A stretch of DNA of 64,000 bases from Synechococcus sp. WH 7803 (lineage in GTDB: Bacteria > Cyanobacteriota > Cyanobacteriia > PCC-6307 > Cyanobiaceae). Under the pieces are notes generated by a model. The model ran no database searches. It was not told the DNA's origin and saw only the letters and a program-made list of their open reading frames with translations. Where the stretch lies: assembly GCA_000063505.1 (NCBI GenBank), contig CT971583.1:2302981-2366980 (forward strand), read 5' to 3'. The translations under genes and the position numbers were made by a program. This document shows, in pieces, positions 7,651 to 17,031 of this stretch. Position 1 is the first letter of the stretch, and each line of letters begins with the position of its first letter.

Positions 7651-9219
7651 ATGCTTGGCGAACTTTGGTCATTTCAGGGGAGATACAGAACACTGCATCT
7701 CACCTGGTTTGCCTTCTTTCTTACTTTTGTTGTCTGGTTCAATCTGGCTCCACTAGCCACCACCGTGAAAGCCGACCTCGGACTCACGGTTGGTCAGATT
7801 AGAACCGTAGCCATCTGCAATGTGGCACTCACCATTCCTGCACGTGTGCTGATCGGCATGCTGCTCGACAAATTTGGTCCCAGGCTCACTTATTCCACCC
7901 TTCTGGTGTTTTCGGTGATCCCTTGCCTGATGTTTGCATCTGCTCAGGACTTCAATCAGCTGGTGGTTGCTCGCCTGCTGCTGTCGATCGTTGGCGCAGG
8001 ATTTGTGATCGGCATCCGTATGGTTGCTGAATGGTTTCCCCCAAAAGAAATTGGCCTGGCTGAAGGCATTTACGGAGGTTGGGGAAACTTCGGATCCGCA
8101 TTCTCTGCTCTTACCCTGGTTGGTCTTGCCGGTTGGCTCTCCTTCTCCGGCGGCTTCACATTGCCAACTGGCGATGTGCTGAATTGGCGCGGCGCCATCG
8201 CCCTGACAGGGATTATTTCAGCCGTTTATGGTGTGATCTATTACTTCAATGTAAGCGATACCCCTCCAGGGAAAGTATATCAACGCCCTGAGAGAACGGC
8301 TGGCCTTGAAGTCACAAGCATGCGTGATTTCTGGGGACTTCTGGGCATGAACGTGCCTTTCGCGGCCATTCTCTGCGTGTTGTGCTGGAGACTTCAGAAG
8401 GTGGGTTTCCTCAATGCATCCACCTATCCCCTCGCCCTCCTCGCTGTTTTGGTTTGGTTTGTCTTTCAAACCTGGGGAATCATTCGCACCAACAGAGATC
8501 TGATTATGGGGACCAAGGTGTACCCCAAAGAGGATCGTTATGAGTTCAAACAGGTCGCCATCCTTGAGCTGACCTACATCGTTAACTTTGGTTCAGAGCT
8601 GGCCGTGGTTTCCATGCTGCCAACGTTCTTCGAAACCACATTTGATTTGCCGAAAGCAACGGCCGGAATCCTTGCGTCCTGCTTTGCATTTGTAAACCTG
8701 GTGGCCCGTCCGGCCGGAGGTTTGATTTCCGACAAACTTGGCAGCCGTAAAAACACCATGGGTTTCCTCACCGCAGGTCTGGGTGTCGGCTATCTGATCA
8801 TGAGCTTGATCAAGCCCGGAACCTTTACCGGTACCACTGGCATTGTGATCGCCGTCTTGATCACCATGCTCGCCTCCTTCTTCGTCCAATCGGGTGAAGG
8901 CGCCACCTTCGCGCTGGTGCCTCTGGTCAAGCGTCGCGTGACCGGACAGGTGGCAGGCCTGGTGGGTGCCTATGGAAACGTGGGCGCAGTGACCTACCTC
9001 ACCATTTTCAGCCTGCTGCCGCTTTGGATGGGAGGTGCTGGTGAACCGACCGCGGAAACGATTGCAGCGTCGAACAGTGCCTTCTTCCAGATCCTGGGCA
9101 TTGCCGGATTGATCGTTGCCTTCTTCTGCTTCTTCTTCCTGAAGGAACCCAAGGGCTCCTTCGCTGAGTTGCACGAGGGTGAAACCGCCGCTGAGGGCAC
9201 TCCCTCAATGGCTCGCTAA
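7651..9219 (+). CDS. nrtP: Nitrate/nitrite permease NrtP (MFS, NarK/NrtP family)
   Basis: This 522-residue major facilitator protein has 12 predicted helices and the nitrate-nitrite-porter pattern: WFNLAPLATTV in helix 1, GMLLDKFGPR in the helix 2-3 loop, and a Gly-rich GGWGNFGSAFSAL in helix 5. A second Gly-rich stretch, GLVGAYGNVGAV, follows late in the protein. It would import nitrate, and probably nitrite, across the inner membrane. NrtP rather than an ABC-type NrtABCD system is usual in marine cyanobacteria. It is followed by a hairpin and then narB on the same strand, and an NtcA site lies upstream, so ammonium repression is expected. Confidence 0.92.
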   Translation: MLGELWSFQGRYRTLHLTWFAFFLTFVVWFNLAPLATTVKADLGLTVGQIRTVAICNVALTIPARVLIGMLLDKFGPRLTYSTLLVFSVIPCLMFASAQDFNQLVVARLLLSIVGAGFVIGIRMVAEWFPPKEIGLAEGIYGGWGNFGSAFSALTLVGLAGWLSFSGGFTLPTGDVLNWRGAIALTGIISAVYGVIYYFNVSDTPPGKVYQRPERTAGLEVTSMRDFWGLLGMNVPFAAILCVLCWRLQKVGFLNASTYPLALLAVLVWFVFQTWGIIRTNRDLIMGTKVYPKEDRYEFKQVAILELTYIVNFGSELAVVSMLPTFFETTFDLPKATAGILASCFAFVNLVARPAGGLISDKLGSRKNTMGFLTAGLGVGYLIMSLIKPGTFTGTTGIVIAVLITMLASFFVQSGEGATFALVPLVKRRVTGQVAGLVGAYGNVGAVTYLTIFSLLPLWMGGAGEPTAETIAASNSAFFQILGIAGLIVAFFCFFFLKEPKGSFAELHEGETAAEGTPSMAR

Positions 9220-9249
9220 CACCGCAAATCCATCTCCGGATGGTGACCA

Positions 9250-9278
9250 CCCCCGATGCCTTTGGCATTGGGGGTTTC
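9250..9278 (+). terminator. Hairpin between nrtP and narB
   Basis: An 11-base stem (CCCCCGATGCC with GGCATTGGGGG, one G-U pair, loop TTT) is followed by only a short T run (TTTCTC). It may attenuate rather than fully end the nrtP transcript before narB, or it may protect the nrtP 3' end. Confidence 0.6.
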
Positions 9279-9299
9279 TCAATTCATTGGAGTGCTGCC

Positions 9300-11528
9300 A
9301 TGCCGCCCACCACTGCGTCTGTGCAAAGTCAATGTCCTTACTGCGGCGTTGGCTGCGGCCTGGACCTGTTGCCTCCAGGCGAAGCTGGAAAAGCGGTGAA
9401 GCGCGACGCCGAAGGCAATCCGATGTGGAGTGCCCGCGGTCATCGCGAGCACCCATCCAGCCACGGACAGGTGTGCATCAAAGGTGCCACTGTTGGGGAG
9501 ACTCTGGGACAAGGACGCCTCAGCCAGCCCCTGTATCGAGCAACGCTGACTGATCCGTTTGAAGCCATTAGCTGGAACAGCGCGTTTGACCTGCTCACCG
9601 AGCGCATTCAATCCACTCTGGCCAGCAAAGGAGCTGATGCCATTGCCATGTATGGCTCTGGCCAGTTTCACACCGAGGATTACTACATCGCTCAGAAGCT
9701 GCTGAAGGGAGCTCTTGGCACCAATAATTTCGATGCCAATTCGCGGCTGTGCATGAGCTCAGCCGTCGCCGGCTACACCCGCAGCCTCGGCTCCGACGGC
9801 CCACCCTGCTGTTACGAGGATCTCGATCACTGCTCGGTGGTCATCTTGATCGGCACCAACACCGCCGAATGCCATCCGGTGCTCTTTCAACGACTGTTGA
9901 AACGCAAAAAGCGTGATCCCAACGGACTCACCATCGTGGTAGTCGATCCCCGCAGCACGGACACAGCCAAGATCGCCGATTACCACCTCGCGCTTGCCCC
10001 TGGCACCGACCTCGCACTGCTGCATGGCCTGGCGCGCCTGATCATTCAGGACAACGGCTTCGACAGTGACTTCATCGATACCGCCACCGAGGGCTTCGCA
10101 GGGTTCACCCAAACGATCAAGACCTGGACACCGGGAAAAACCAGCAAGTTCTGCGGCATCGCCGAGAAAGACCTGCGCGCCGTGGCCAGGCTTTGGAGCC
10201 GCAAAGAAAGGATTTTGAGCCTTTGGTCGATGGGCGTGAACCAACGGCGCGAAGGAACTGCCGTGGTGGGGGGGCTGATCAACCTTCACTTGCTCACCGG
10301 AGAAATCGGCAAGGCCGGCGCAGGTCCCTTCTCACTCACAGGTCAACCGAATGCCATGGGTGGGCGCGAAGCCGGAGGACTCGCCCATCTGCTTCCCGGC
10401 TACCGGTTGGTCACCAATGCGGACCACCGCCATGCGGTTGAGAAAGCCTGGGGGTTTGCCCCTGGATCAATCGCTGCCCACCCAGGACTGGATGCATGGA
10501 AGCAAGTGGAAGCGATGGAACGGGGTGAACTCGATCTCTGGTGGGTGGCTGCAACGAACCCCCTGGTGAGCATGCCGGATCTCGAACGCGTCAAAGCCGC
10601 GATGCAACGTTGCAAGCTCGTGGTGGTGAGCGAAGCCTATGCGGATACCGAAACGTCGCATTACGCCCATCTGCTTCTGCCTGCAGCGCAGTGGAGTGAA
10701 AAAAACGGGGCGATGACCAACTCAGAACGGCGGGTCACCTTCTGCCCGGCATTCAGGCCCCGCCATGGCGATAGCCGGCCGGACTGGGACGTGTTTGCAG
10801 AACTAGGACGACGCCTCGGGTTTGTTGATCAGTTTTCCTACAACTCATCTGCGGAGGTGTATGAGGAGTTCACCGCGATCACGGCAGCCCGCGTCTGCGA
10901 CATGTCAGGCCTCAGTCACGCTCTGCTCCAGGAACATGGCCCGCAGCAATGGCCCTATCCCAAAGGCGAAGGCCCAACCACAACCTCCAAACGTCTCTAC
11001 GAAGACAAACGATTCCCAACACCCAGTGGTCGGGCCAAATTTCAACAGGACAAACCCCTGGGTCTGGCGGAACCCCCCTGCGAGATGTACCCGCTGGTGC
11101 TCACAGTGGGTCGCTATCTCGGTCAGTGGCACACGATGACGCGCACAGGCAAAGTCCCACGCCTGAACGCCATGCATCCCGAGCCCAGCCTTGAAATGCA
11201 TCCCAACGATGCCAAACGCTTTGGTCTGGACGACAAGGGCTTGGCAGCCATTACATCCCGTCGGGGCACATTGACCGCGCGGGTGTGCATATCCGAGCGC
11301 ATCCGCATCGGATCGGTGTTCCTACCGATGCATTGGGGCTTCACCCAGGCCGAAGCCTGCGAAGCCAATGCCCTCATGCACGATCAGGCCTGTCCGATCT
11401 CCAAACAACCCGAACTGAAAGCCTCAGCAGTGATGGTGGCTCCGGCAGTGTCGGTTGTGAAACCGTCGGAACAAGACACCGGCATTCTGGACAACCTGCG
11501 GCGGCTGCTCACCCCAGCACTTCGCTGA
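9300..11528 (+). CDS. narB: Ferredoxin-nitrate reductase NarB
   Basis: NarB reduces nitrate to nitrite with electrons from ferredoxin. The 742-residue protein carries an N-terminal 4Fe-4S motif (Cys12, Cys15, Cys19, Cys59) and the molybdenum-ligand Cys151 in NSRLCMSSA. The body is a molybdopterin oxidoreductase fold with a C-terminal dinucleotide-binding domain. The ATG at 9300 was chosen because the cysteine motif then falls close to the N-terminus and a GGAG lies seven bases upstream; an ATG at 9240 would translate through the hairpin. The last 20 bases overlap the convergent nitrate-reductase-associated gene. All genes needed for its bis-MGD cofactor, except possibly moeB-type functions, lie within 9 kb. 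Confidence 0.95.
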   Translation: MPPTTASVQSQCPYCGVGCGLDLLPPGEAGKAVKRDAEGNPMWSARGHREHPSSHGQVCIKGATVGETLGQGRLSQPLYRATLTDPFEAISWNSAFDLLTERIQSTLASKGADAIAMYGSGQFHTEDYYIAQKLLKGALGTNNFDANSRLCMSSAVAGYTRSLGSDGPPCCYEDLDHCSVVILIGTNTAECHPVLFQRLLKRKKRDPNGLTIVVVDPRSTDTAKIADYHLALAPGTDLALLHGLARLIIQDNGFDSDFIDTATEGFAGFTQTIKTWTPGKTSKFCGIAEKDLRAVARLWSRKERILSLWSMGVNQRREGTAVVGGLINLHLLTGEIGKAGAGPFSLTGQPNAMGGREAGGLAHLLPGYRLVTNADHRHAVEKAWGFAPGSIAAHPGLDAWKQVEAMERGELDLWWVAATNPLVSMPDLERVKAAMQRCKLVVVSEAYADTETSHYAHLLLPAAQWSEKNGAMTNSERRVTFCPAFRPRHGDSRPDWDVFAELGRRLGFVDQFSYNSSAEVYEEFTAITAARVCDMSGLSHALLQEHGPQQWPYPKGEGPTTTSKRLYEDKRFPTPSGRAKFQQDKPLGLAEPPCEMYPLVLTVGRYLGQWHTMTRTGKVPRLNAMHPEPSLEMHPNDAKRFGLDDKGLAAITSRRGTLTARVCISERIRIGSVFLPMHWGFTQAEACEANALMHDQACPISKQPELKASAVMVAPAVSVVKPSEQDTGILDNLRRLLTPALR

Positions 11529-11976
11529 ATGCGGCGTCCAAGTTGTGGTGATCATGGCCTGGGCGCGCCAACTTGCAGAGCGCAAAACGGTCCAATTCGC
11601 AGAGATTTCTCCAGCGATGCAGTGAAAGGTCAACCTGGCGCGTCTTCGCAGCCTCCAGGAGAGACTCAGGCAGAGCGTCGGAGTGCTGCCAGGGTTCCTG
11701 CGTGCAGGGCGGGAGATCCTTCACCACGCCATCAGCCATGGCAGCCGTGCAGATGCGCAGGTGATCGCGCATGCGCGTCAGTTCTTCAGCCCCATCGCCC
11801 CAATCCACCAACATCTGGCGTTGCTCCTGAGACATCGCAAGCCAATGGCTGAGCTTGAGCTTGACGCCTGCCAGATCAAGTTTGCGGCGAACACACAGGG
11901 GAATGCAGCGCCAGGAGCCGATGAAATCCTGTTCAAAGGCATAACAATGCCGCGACTGATCAAGTTGCCGGCGCAT
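11509..11976 (-). CDS. Nitrate reductase associated protein (Nitr_red_assoc family)
   Basis: This 155-residue protein matches the cyanobacterial nitrate-reductase-associated family: FEQDFIGSWRCIPLCVRRKLDLAGVKL near the N-terminus, then a WLAMSQEQRQMLVDW helix and a Cys-containing C-terminal half. Its biochemical role is not established; the name comes from its constant position beside narB. The ATG at 11976 was selected because family-like sequence starts there; a start at 12078 would add 34 residues, including a Lys-rich run. It is convergent with narB and overlaps it by 20 bases. Confidence 0.8.
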   Translation of the reverse strand: MRRQLDQSRHCYAFEQDFIGSWRCIPLCVRRKLDLAGVKLKLSHWLAMSQEQRQMLVDWGDGAEELTRMRDHLRICTAAMADGVVKDLPPCTQEPWQHSDALPESLLEAAKTRQVDLSLHRWRNLCELDRFALCKLARPGHDHHNLDAAFSEVLG

Positions 11977-12082
11977 TGGTATCGGGAACGACCGTTTTTT
12001 CTTCTTTAGCTCAAAACAGTGACATCCACGACGAACCGTTGGCTCGGAACCATCGAAAGTCGTGCACAGCTCGATCACTCAG

Positions 12083-12244
12083 ATGCGTTTCGCCCTCTCC
12101 CTTGGACTGTTGTTCGGCTCTGCCCATGGTTGGCTCGCATCTGAAGGGCTGGCCTCAGGTCTGTTTGTGATCAATCAGGAAACTGGAACAACTCTGAAAA
12201 CTTTCAGCGCATTCGGTAACGGTTTAGACAGCAGTTATCCATGA
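12083..12244 (+). CDS. Small putative secreted protein, unknown function
   Basis: The frame encodes 53 residues. The first 20 (MRFALSLGLLFGSAHGWLAS) look like a signal peptide, followed by a short polar segment. It lies between the nitrate-reductase-associated gene and the next small membrane protein, on the strand of moaC. I do not recognise a family. It is short enough to be a chance frame, so it is offered only as a candidate. Confidence 0.3.
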   Translation: MRFALSLGLLFGSAHGWLASEGLASGLFVINQETGTTLKTFSAFGNGLDSSYP

Positions 12245-12270
12245 TGGACTAACTCCCATCAACTCGAAGG

Positions 12271-12495
12271 ATGACATTCAGCACCTCTTCCAGCCAAGTC
12301 ACGCGCAGCCCGATCACCGTCGCCGCTGGATTTATCGGAGCCTTCATCGTTGCGACCCTTGCTGTTCAGCTGGTTCGCAGCCAAACCTCAGCAGCCAGCC
12401 CTTCCGTGAACGCCGGCCAAGCGAGCGCTGTTGAGCCTGTCATCGCATCTCAGGCCGCCATGTGGTCCGTTCTGGGCACGAGCGAGGCCAACTGA
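12271..12495 (+). CDS. Small single-span membrane protein, unknown function
   Basis: The 74-residue product has one clear membrane segment ([21 protein letters not shown], roughly residues 15-35), then an Ala/Ser-rich tail likely outside the membrane. It ends 20 bases before the moaC start on the same strand, so it may be the first gene of a moaC-moeA transcript. No motif or family is recognised. The composition matches neighbouring genes, which supports real coding. Confidence 0.5.
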   Translation: MTFSTSSSQVTRSPITVAAGFIGAFIVATLAVQLVRSQTSAASPSVNAGQASAVEPVIASQAAMWSVLGTSEAN

Positions 12496-12515
12496 TCCCA
12501 GCCGATTCAGTCTGC

Positions 12516-12992
12516 ATGTCTGAACAACTCACGCACCTCACCAGCAACGGTGAAGTGCACATGGTGGATGTCGGCGCGAAAGCCGTCACCAAGCGCACGG
12601 CAACAGCCTCAGGTGAGTTGTTGATGCAGGCCGCAACGTTGGACTTGGTGTTGAGCGGAAGCAGCCCCAAAGGGGATGTTTTTGCCGTTGCCCGCATCGC
12701 TGGGATTCAGGGAGCCAAGAAAACAGCTGAGTTGATTCCTCTCTGTCATCCGCTTCCGCTCAGTGGACTGACGGTGGAGATCAAACCTGAGCAGGCATTA
12801 CCGGGTCTGCGTGTCGAGGCCACCTGCAGCACCACCGGGCAGACCGGTGTGGAAATGGAGGCCATCACAGCCGTGTCAACGGCGCTGATCACCCTCTACG
12901 ACATGTTGAAGTCGGTGGATCCAGGCATGTCGATCCGGCAGATTCAGCTGCTCGAAAAAGACGGGGGTCGCCATGGCCACTGGAAACGCTGA
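12516..12992 (+). CDS. moaC: Cyclic pyranopterin monophosphate synthase MoaC
   Basis: MoaC turns the MoaA product into cyclic pyranopterin monophosphate. The 158-residue protein contains the active-site segment [11 protein letters not shown] and the C-terminal [20 protein letters not shown] block, with the conserved Lys a few residues on ([13 protein letters not shown]). The ATG at 12516 gives the usual family length. The last 20 bases overlap the start of moeA, a strong sign of a shared transcript and coupled translation. Confidence 0.95.
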   Translation: MSEQLTHLTSNGEVHMVDVGAKAVTKRTATASGELLMQAATLDLVLSGSSPKGDVFAVARIAGIQGAKKTAELIPLCHPLPLSGLTVEIKPEQALPGLRVEATCSTTGQTGVEMEAITAVSTALITLYDMLKSVDPGMSIRQIQLLEKDGGRHGHWKR

Positions 12993-14244
12993 GCCCTATG
13001 GCCGCGAGGGCCTTGCGCTCGACGAAGCACGTCAACGAATCCTCGATGCGCTGAAGGCCAGACCAACCCGGTTGACCACGGTCACGCCAGAGCTGATGCC
13101 GCTTCGAGACGCTCTGGGCCGCGTGCTTGCCGACGCCGTCAAGGCTCCAGCCGATGTGCCTGGGTTTCGCGCGTCGATCATGGACGGGTACGCCTTGGGC
13201 CAAGACTGTCAACCCAATGCCGGAGACAGTTGGACGCTTGTTGGGCGCTCGGCGCCTGCTGATCCCTACCAACAAACGCTGCATCGCGGTGAAGCGATCC
13301 GGATCCTCACGGGGGCGCCGCTTCCGCAAGGAGCTGCCTGGGTTCTGCCCCAGGAATTGATTGCCAATCAGAACGGCACCATCCGCCTGGTCAAAGACGC
13401 ATCCTCCAACCCGTGGATCAGACCCACCGACGAGGAATGCAGCCAGGGTTCCCTGCTCCTCGCCTCTGGCGATCGCCTCGGTGTGGCCGACATTGGACGT
13501 GCCTCGAGTTGTGGCATCTCCCATGTGAAGGTGCAGCGAAGGCCTCGAATCGGCCTTCTGGTCACAGGCGATGAGCTGGTTTCACCCGGGGAAGAACGCA
13601 GCAACGGCGCCATCTGGGAGAGCAACAGCACGCTGATCCGAGGCATGCTTGAACGTCTTGGCTACCCAGCCGTGGACTGCCGGCTGGTCGCCGATGAATG
13701 CCAACTGCTCAAACAAGCCATCCTGGATCTGGCCGCGAGCTGCGACGTGATCGTGAGCACCGGTGGCGTGTCGGCAGGCGATAGCGACTGGATCCGACCG
13801 CTGATGCAGGACCTGGGCCAGGTGGAGTTCTGGAAACTCTTTCTGAAGCCAGGGCGCCCGTTCGCCTTCGGCTGGTTCGGCGATGCGGTGCCTTTTTTCG
13901 GGTTGCCGGGTAACCCTGTCGCAGCAACCGTCACCGCACTTCAGCTGCTCTGGCCAGCCCTGCAAATCCTTGAAGGTCAATCGAGTCCTGAACTGTTGCC
14001 CAGAATGCCCGTGCGCTTGGCAACGCCCTACCGGCGCAAACCCGGACGACCGGAACTGGCACGGGCATCGCTGGACTGCAGCCCAGACGGACAACTGCTC
14101 GCGCGCATCGATGGGTCCCAAGCCTCTTCGCGCATCGGATCGCTTCAGAACGCGGATTTGCTTGTGGAAATTCCCGCGGACTCGGGCCCCTTAGACATCG
14201 GTCAACAGGTCTGGGCCCAACTGCTCCGACGACGCATTCTTTAA
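12973..14244 (+). CDS. moeA: Molybdopterin molybdenumtransferase MoeA
   Basis: MoeA inserts molybdate into adenylated molybdopterin. The 423-residue protein follows the standard order. An N-terminal domain carries SIMDGYAL and [12 protein letters not shown]. The MoCF domain has LLVTGDEL, then [12 protein letters not shown], and a PGRPFAFG plus FGLPGNPVA strand that binds the pterin. A C-terminal barrel ends the protein. It follows moaC with a 20-base overlap and is convergent with moaE across a 13-base gap. Confidence 0.95.
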   Translation: MATGNAEPYGREGLALDEARQRILDALKARPTRLTTVTPELMPLRDALGRVLADAVKAPADVPGFRASIMDGYALGQDCQPNAGDSWTLVGRSAPADPYQQTLHRGEAIRILTGAPLPQGAAWVLPQELIANQNGTIRLVKDASSNPWIRPTDEECSQGSLLLASGDRLGVADIGRASSCGISHVKVQRRPRIGLLVTGDELVSPGEERSNGAIWESNSTLIRGMLERLGYPAVDCRLVADECQLLKQAILDLAASCDVIVSTGGVSAGDSDWIRPLMQDLGQVEFWKLFLKPGRPFAFGWFGDAVPFFGLPGNPVAATVTALQLLWPALQILEGQSSPELLPRMPVRLATPYRRKPGRPELARASLDCSPDGQLLARIDGSQASSRIGSLQNADLLVEIPADSGPLDIGQQVWAQLLRRRIL

Positions 14245-14257
14245 CGCGTCTAGGGAT

Positions 14258-14710
14258 TCAGAGCGGAGTATTGGCGCCAAGCCACGTGCCAACCCCACCA
14301 CTCCACTCCCGTTTCCAAAACGGTGCCTCGTGTTTCAACAACTCGAGCAAGTCAGAGCAGCAGCGTTGCACCGGTCCGCGGCGATCGCCACTGACAGCCA
14401 CCAACACGATCAGATCGCCTGGGGACAGTCGGCCGACACGATGCAACACCAAGGCGGACTGGACGCCGTGGTCGCTCAGTTGTTGTTGGGTGAAACTCAG
14501 CAACAGGCGCTCACACAAGCCTGGGTAGTGGCTGAGTTCCAGGGCTTCGAGTGGAGCACCATCCATGGTTTCAGGCCGCACATGCCCCATGAACACAGCC
14601 GTGGCCGCAGCAGCTGAGCCTGCGCGTTGAAGCCAACGATCCAGCTGATCCGTTGCTGAAAAGGGTTGGGAATGAATCGCAACCTGCACGGCATCGTGTG
14701 CGCTTGTCAT
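14258..14710 (-). CDS. moaE: Molybdopterin synthase large subunit MoaE
   Basis: MoaE and MoaD together put the dithiolene sulfurs into molybdopterin. The 150-residue protein contains AAAATAVFMGHVRPET, a LELSHYPGLCERLL helix, the HRVGRLSPGDLIVLVAV strand pair and the catalytic Lys region LLKHEAPFWKRE. The ATG at 14710 was chosen; a start at 14761 would run back into moaD. It lies four bases after the moaD stop on the same strand. Confidence 0.93.
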   Translation of the reverse strand: MTSAHDAVQVAIHSQPFSATDQLDRWLQRAGSAAAATAVFMGHVRPETMDGAPLEALELSHYPGLCERLLLSFTQQQLSDHGVQSALVLHRVGRLSPGDLIVLVAVSGDRRGPVQRCCSDLLELLKHEAPFWKREWSGGVGTWLGANTPL

Positions 14711-14714
14711 CCCT

Positions 14715-14978
14715 TCAGCCTCCCGTGAAAGGAGGAAGAAACGCCAGCTCGTCTCCATCATTCAATGGATGATCCGCAGCGACAAAACTCTGATTGACGG
14801 CGACACGGACCCCACCGGGCCAGGCACCGAGATCAAGCAACTGCCAGATGGCCTGCGGCGTGCACAGCGTGTGCGCTGAAAGGGTGAAAGGTCGGCTCGA
14901 CCAACCGGCGCGATCACGCAGAGACGCGAAGAGAAGCACCTGCACCGTGCACGCTGCGCTCAATCGCGTCTCACCCAT
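14715..14978 (-). CDS. moaD: Molybdopterin synthase sulfur carrier subunit MoaD
   Basis: The 87-residue ubiquitin-fold protein ends in FLPPFTGG; the terminal Gly-Gly is the site that becomes a thiocarboxylate. It starts VQVLLFASLRDRAG, typical of MoaD, and has the conserved DGDELAFLPP turn. The gene order moaD-moaE, with a four-base gap, gives the two synthase subunits from one transcript. Confidence 0.92.
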   Translation of the reverse strand: MGETRLSAACTVQVLLFASLRDRAGWSSRPFTLSAHTLCTPQAIWQLLDLGAWPGGVRVAVNQSFVAADHPLNDGDELAFLPPFTGG

Positions 14979-15041
14979 GACCCCAACTGTTCACCGTCAA
15001 GGTTCTAGCGTTTACTGCGTTCCATACCCCGCAGAATCCGC

Positions 15042-15554
15042 GTGCTGTCCATCGCCCTGTTGACGATCTCAGACAGCCGGACGCTCACATCGGATCCAAG
15101 CGGAGATCGACTGCAAGAACGGCTGGTCAATGCAGGCCATCAACTGGGTTGCCGGGACCTTTGTGCCGACGACCGTTATCAAGTCAGAGCAACGGTGAGC
15201 CAGTGGATCGCCGATCCAACCGTGGATGTGGTGATCACCTCCGGTGGCACAGGACTCACGGGACGGGATGGGAGCCCGGAAGCGATCAGCCCACTTCTCG
15301 ACAAACACATGGAAGGCTTTGGCGAACTCTTCCGTGTGCTCTCGTTTGAAACCATTGGAACCAGCACACTCCAGAGCCGCTGCCTGGCTGGCGTCGCTAA
15401 CGGAACCTTTGTGTTCGTGTTGCCCGGATCCCTTGATGCTGTCACCACAGCCTGGGACCGATTGATCGCAGCGCAGCTCGATGAACAGACCCGACCCTGC
15501 AACCTGGCGCAAATTCGGGAACGCCTCAAAGAATCTGCCGACCATCCAGCCTGA
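15042..15554 (+). CDS. moaB: Molybdopterin adenylyltransferase-type protein MoaB/MogA
   Basis: This 170-residue MoCF-fold protein would adenylate molybdopterin before molybdenum insertion. Visible motifs are the SIALLTISDSRTL strand, the VVITSGGTGLTGRDGSPEAI loop and the FVLPGSLDAV strand. No ATG is available: the frame opens after a TAG at 15006 and the first usual start is the GTG at 15042. It lies alone on the plus strand between moaD and the convergent cobA, whose stop is five bases away. Confidence 0.9.
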   Translation: MLSIALLTISDSRTLTSDPSGDRLQERLVNAGHQLGCRDLCADDRYQVRATVSQWIADPTVDVVITSGGTGLTGRDGSPEAISPLLDKHMEGFGELFRVLSFETIGTSTLQSRCLAGVANGTFVFVLPGSLDAVTTAWDRLIAAQLDEQTRPCNLAQIRERLKESADHPA

Positions 15555-15559
15555 TCCCC

Positions 15560-16348
15560 CTAGAAGGGAATGGGCATGGTGACGGCCGCCGGCTCAGGTG
15601 CACAGGCGCTGATCTGCTCCTTCACCACATCGCCAACCACCACGATGGACGGGGATGCGAACTGTTCCTGACGCGCCCGTTCAGCAATGGTCGAGAGCAC
15701 GGCCTGCAGACAACGCTGCCCGGCCACGGTTCCCTGCTGGATCACGGCCACGGGGGTCTCGGGGCTGAGGCCTCCAGCCATCAGCTCATCAGCGATGCGC
15801 GGCAGGTTGTGAAGCCCCATGTAGATCACCAGGCCATCGCTCGCAGACGCCAGGGAACGCCAGTTCACCGATGGTCGGCGCTTATCGATCTCCTCGTGGC
15901 CTGTCACGAACGTGACCGAAGACCCGGCGCGCCGATGGGTGACGGGGATTCCCGCATAGGCCGGTGCTGCAATCCCAGCAGTCACCCCCGGCACCACTTC
16001 CACCTGCACACCATGTTTCACGAGATGCGCTGCTTCCTCACCCCCCCGACCAAAAAGGAACGGATCACCACCTTTGAGGCGAACAACACAGGCGTGACGT
16101 GCCGACAGCTCCACAAGCACAGCATTCGTGCTCGGCTGCGGGACGGAATGGTGCCCCCTGCGCTTGCCAACGAAGTGACGTTCACAGTGCTCTGGCACAA
16201 GATCCAGAACCTCCCGAGGCACGAGCGAGTCGTACACCAGCGCATCACACGTTTGGAGCAGACGGTGCGCCTTCACGGTGAGCAGTTCAGGGTCTCCTGG
16301 ACCAGCACCGACGAGATAGACAGTTCCAGAACGGTTTGAAGCGGTCAC
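15560..16348 (-). CDS. cobA: Uroporphyrinogen-III C-methyltransferase (SUMT)
   Basis: SUMT methylates uroporphyrinogen III twice to give precorrin-2, the branch point to siroheme and cobalamin. The 262-residue protein has VYLVGAGPGDPELLTVKA at the N-terminus, the VRLKGGDPFLFGRGGEE SAM-binding loop and the VVPGVTAGIAAPAYAGIPVTHR motif. Its start overlaps the stop of the upstream chelatase-like gene by four bases. It lies about 1.2 kb from nirA, whose product needs siroheme, so a role in nitrite reduction is likely. Confidence 0.94.
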   Translation of the reverse strand: MTASNRSGTVYLVGAGPGDPELLTVKAHRLLQTCDALVYDSLVPREVLDLVPEHCERHFVGKRRGHHSVPQPSTNAVLVELSARHACVVRLKGGDPFLFGRGGEEAAHLVKHGVQVEVVPGVTAGIAAPAYAGIPVTHRRAGSSVTFVTGHEEIDKRRPSVNWRSLASASDGLVIYMGLHNLPRIADELMAGGLSPETPVAVIQQGTVAGQRCLQAVLSTIAERARQEQFASPSIVVVGDVVKEQISACAPEPAAVTMPIPF

Positions 16349-17004
16349 GGCAGGGAAACAAGCAAATCAATCAGGCCCTGACGGATCAGGGGATGGTCCA
16401 GCAGAGGGGGCCATTCTCCAGCCTCCCCGAGGGACTCAGTCATCCGGTTTGGAGCTAACGCCAAGGTGAGTGGCTGGGCTTCTGGGTGGAGGCGTTGGTA
16501 CTCAGGCCATTGATCAAAGGGCACAAGCGGGCGCCCCATACGCACGGAGAGCTGGGCCAAGAAGCGATCAGCCAAGCCTGGACGCAGAGGGTGATGAATC
16601 AACACGCCCGTTGTTGATGCATGCACCTGCAGCGCCTGAGCCACCAGGCTCCACCAGCTGGTCCACGCTCCTAAAAATGGCAGCAGCGTCAAGGACTGGC
16701 CTTCCCTTACGAGACGACGACGGATCATCGGAACATCAACCCGGGCATGGGCGCCGGGCCAGAGCAGCATCGGCACCAGCCATAGAGGCCCATCAGATCG
16801 AGACGGGAATGAAGTCCCGGTAAGGACTTCAAGCTCCACAGGTGCCCGGCGAGCTGACTGCTCAGACTGGCAAAGCCCTCGCAGGGCCTCTGGAACTTCG
16901 CCTCCAGCACGACCGTGCACCACCAGACGGATTGCACGCTGAGGCAGCAAAGCACTGTTTGGTAGCAATGGCCACGCCCTGGAGGCAGGAGCGGCTGTTC
17001 TCAT
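16345..17004 (-). CDS. CbiX-like sirohydrochlorin chelatase family protein
   Basis: The 219-residue protein has the chelatase pattern: an N-terminal strand with metal-ligand His, RLVVHGRAGGEVPEAL, and later the second motif LLWPGAHARVDVP, with the His before an acidic Asp as in CbiX/SirB proteins. It may insert Fe or Co into the cobA-derived macrocycle; in this setting iron for siroheme is the better guess. The ATG at 17004 was chosen over an open extension to 17271, because family sequence begins there and the extension would cover a divergent frame. It is coupled to cobA by a four-base overlap. Confidence 0.75.
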   Translation of the reverse strand: MRTAAPASRAWPLLPNSALLPQRAIRLVVHGRAGGEVPEALRGLCQSEQSARRAPVELEVLTGTSFPSRSDGPLWLVPMLLWPGAHARVDVPMIRRRLVREGQSLTLLPFLGAWTSWWSLVAQALQVHASTTGVLIHHPLRPGLADRFLAQLSVRMGRPLVPFDQWPEYQRLHPEAQPLTLALAPNRMTESLGEAGEWPPLLDHPLIRQGLIDLLVSLP

Positions 17005-17031
17005 CGGTGCATGTTGACCAAGTTCAGCTCC

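Noticed and set aside
9240..9299. An upstream ATG adding 20 residues to NarB
   Set aside because: Translation would run through the hairpin after nrtP, and the cysteine motif and ribosome site favour the ATG at 9300.
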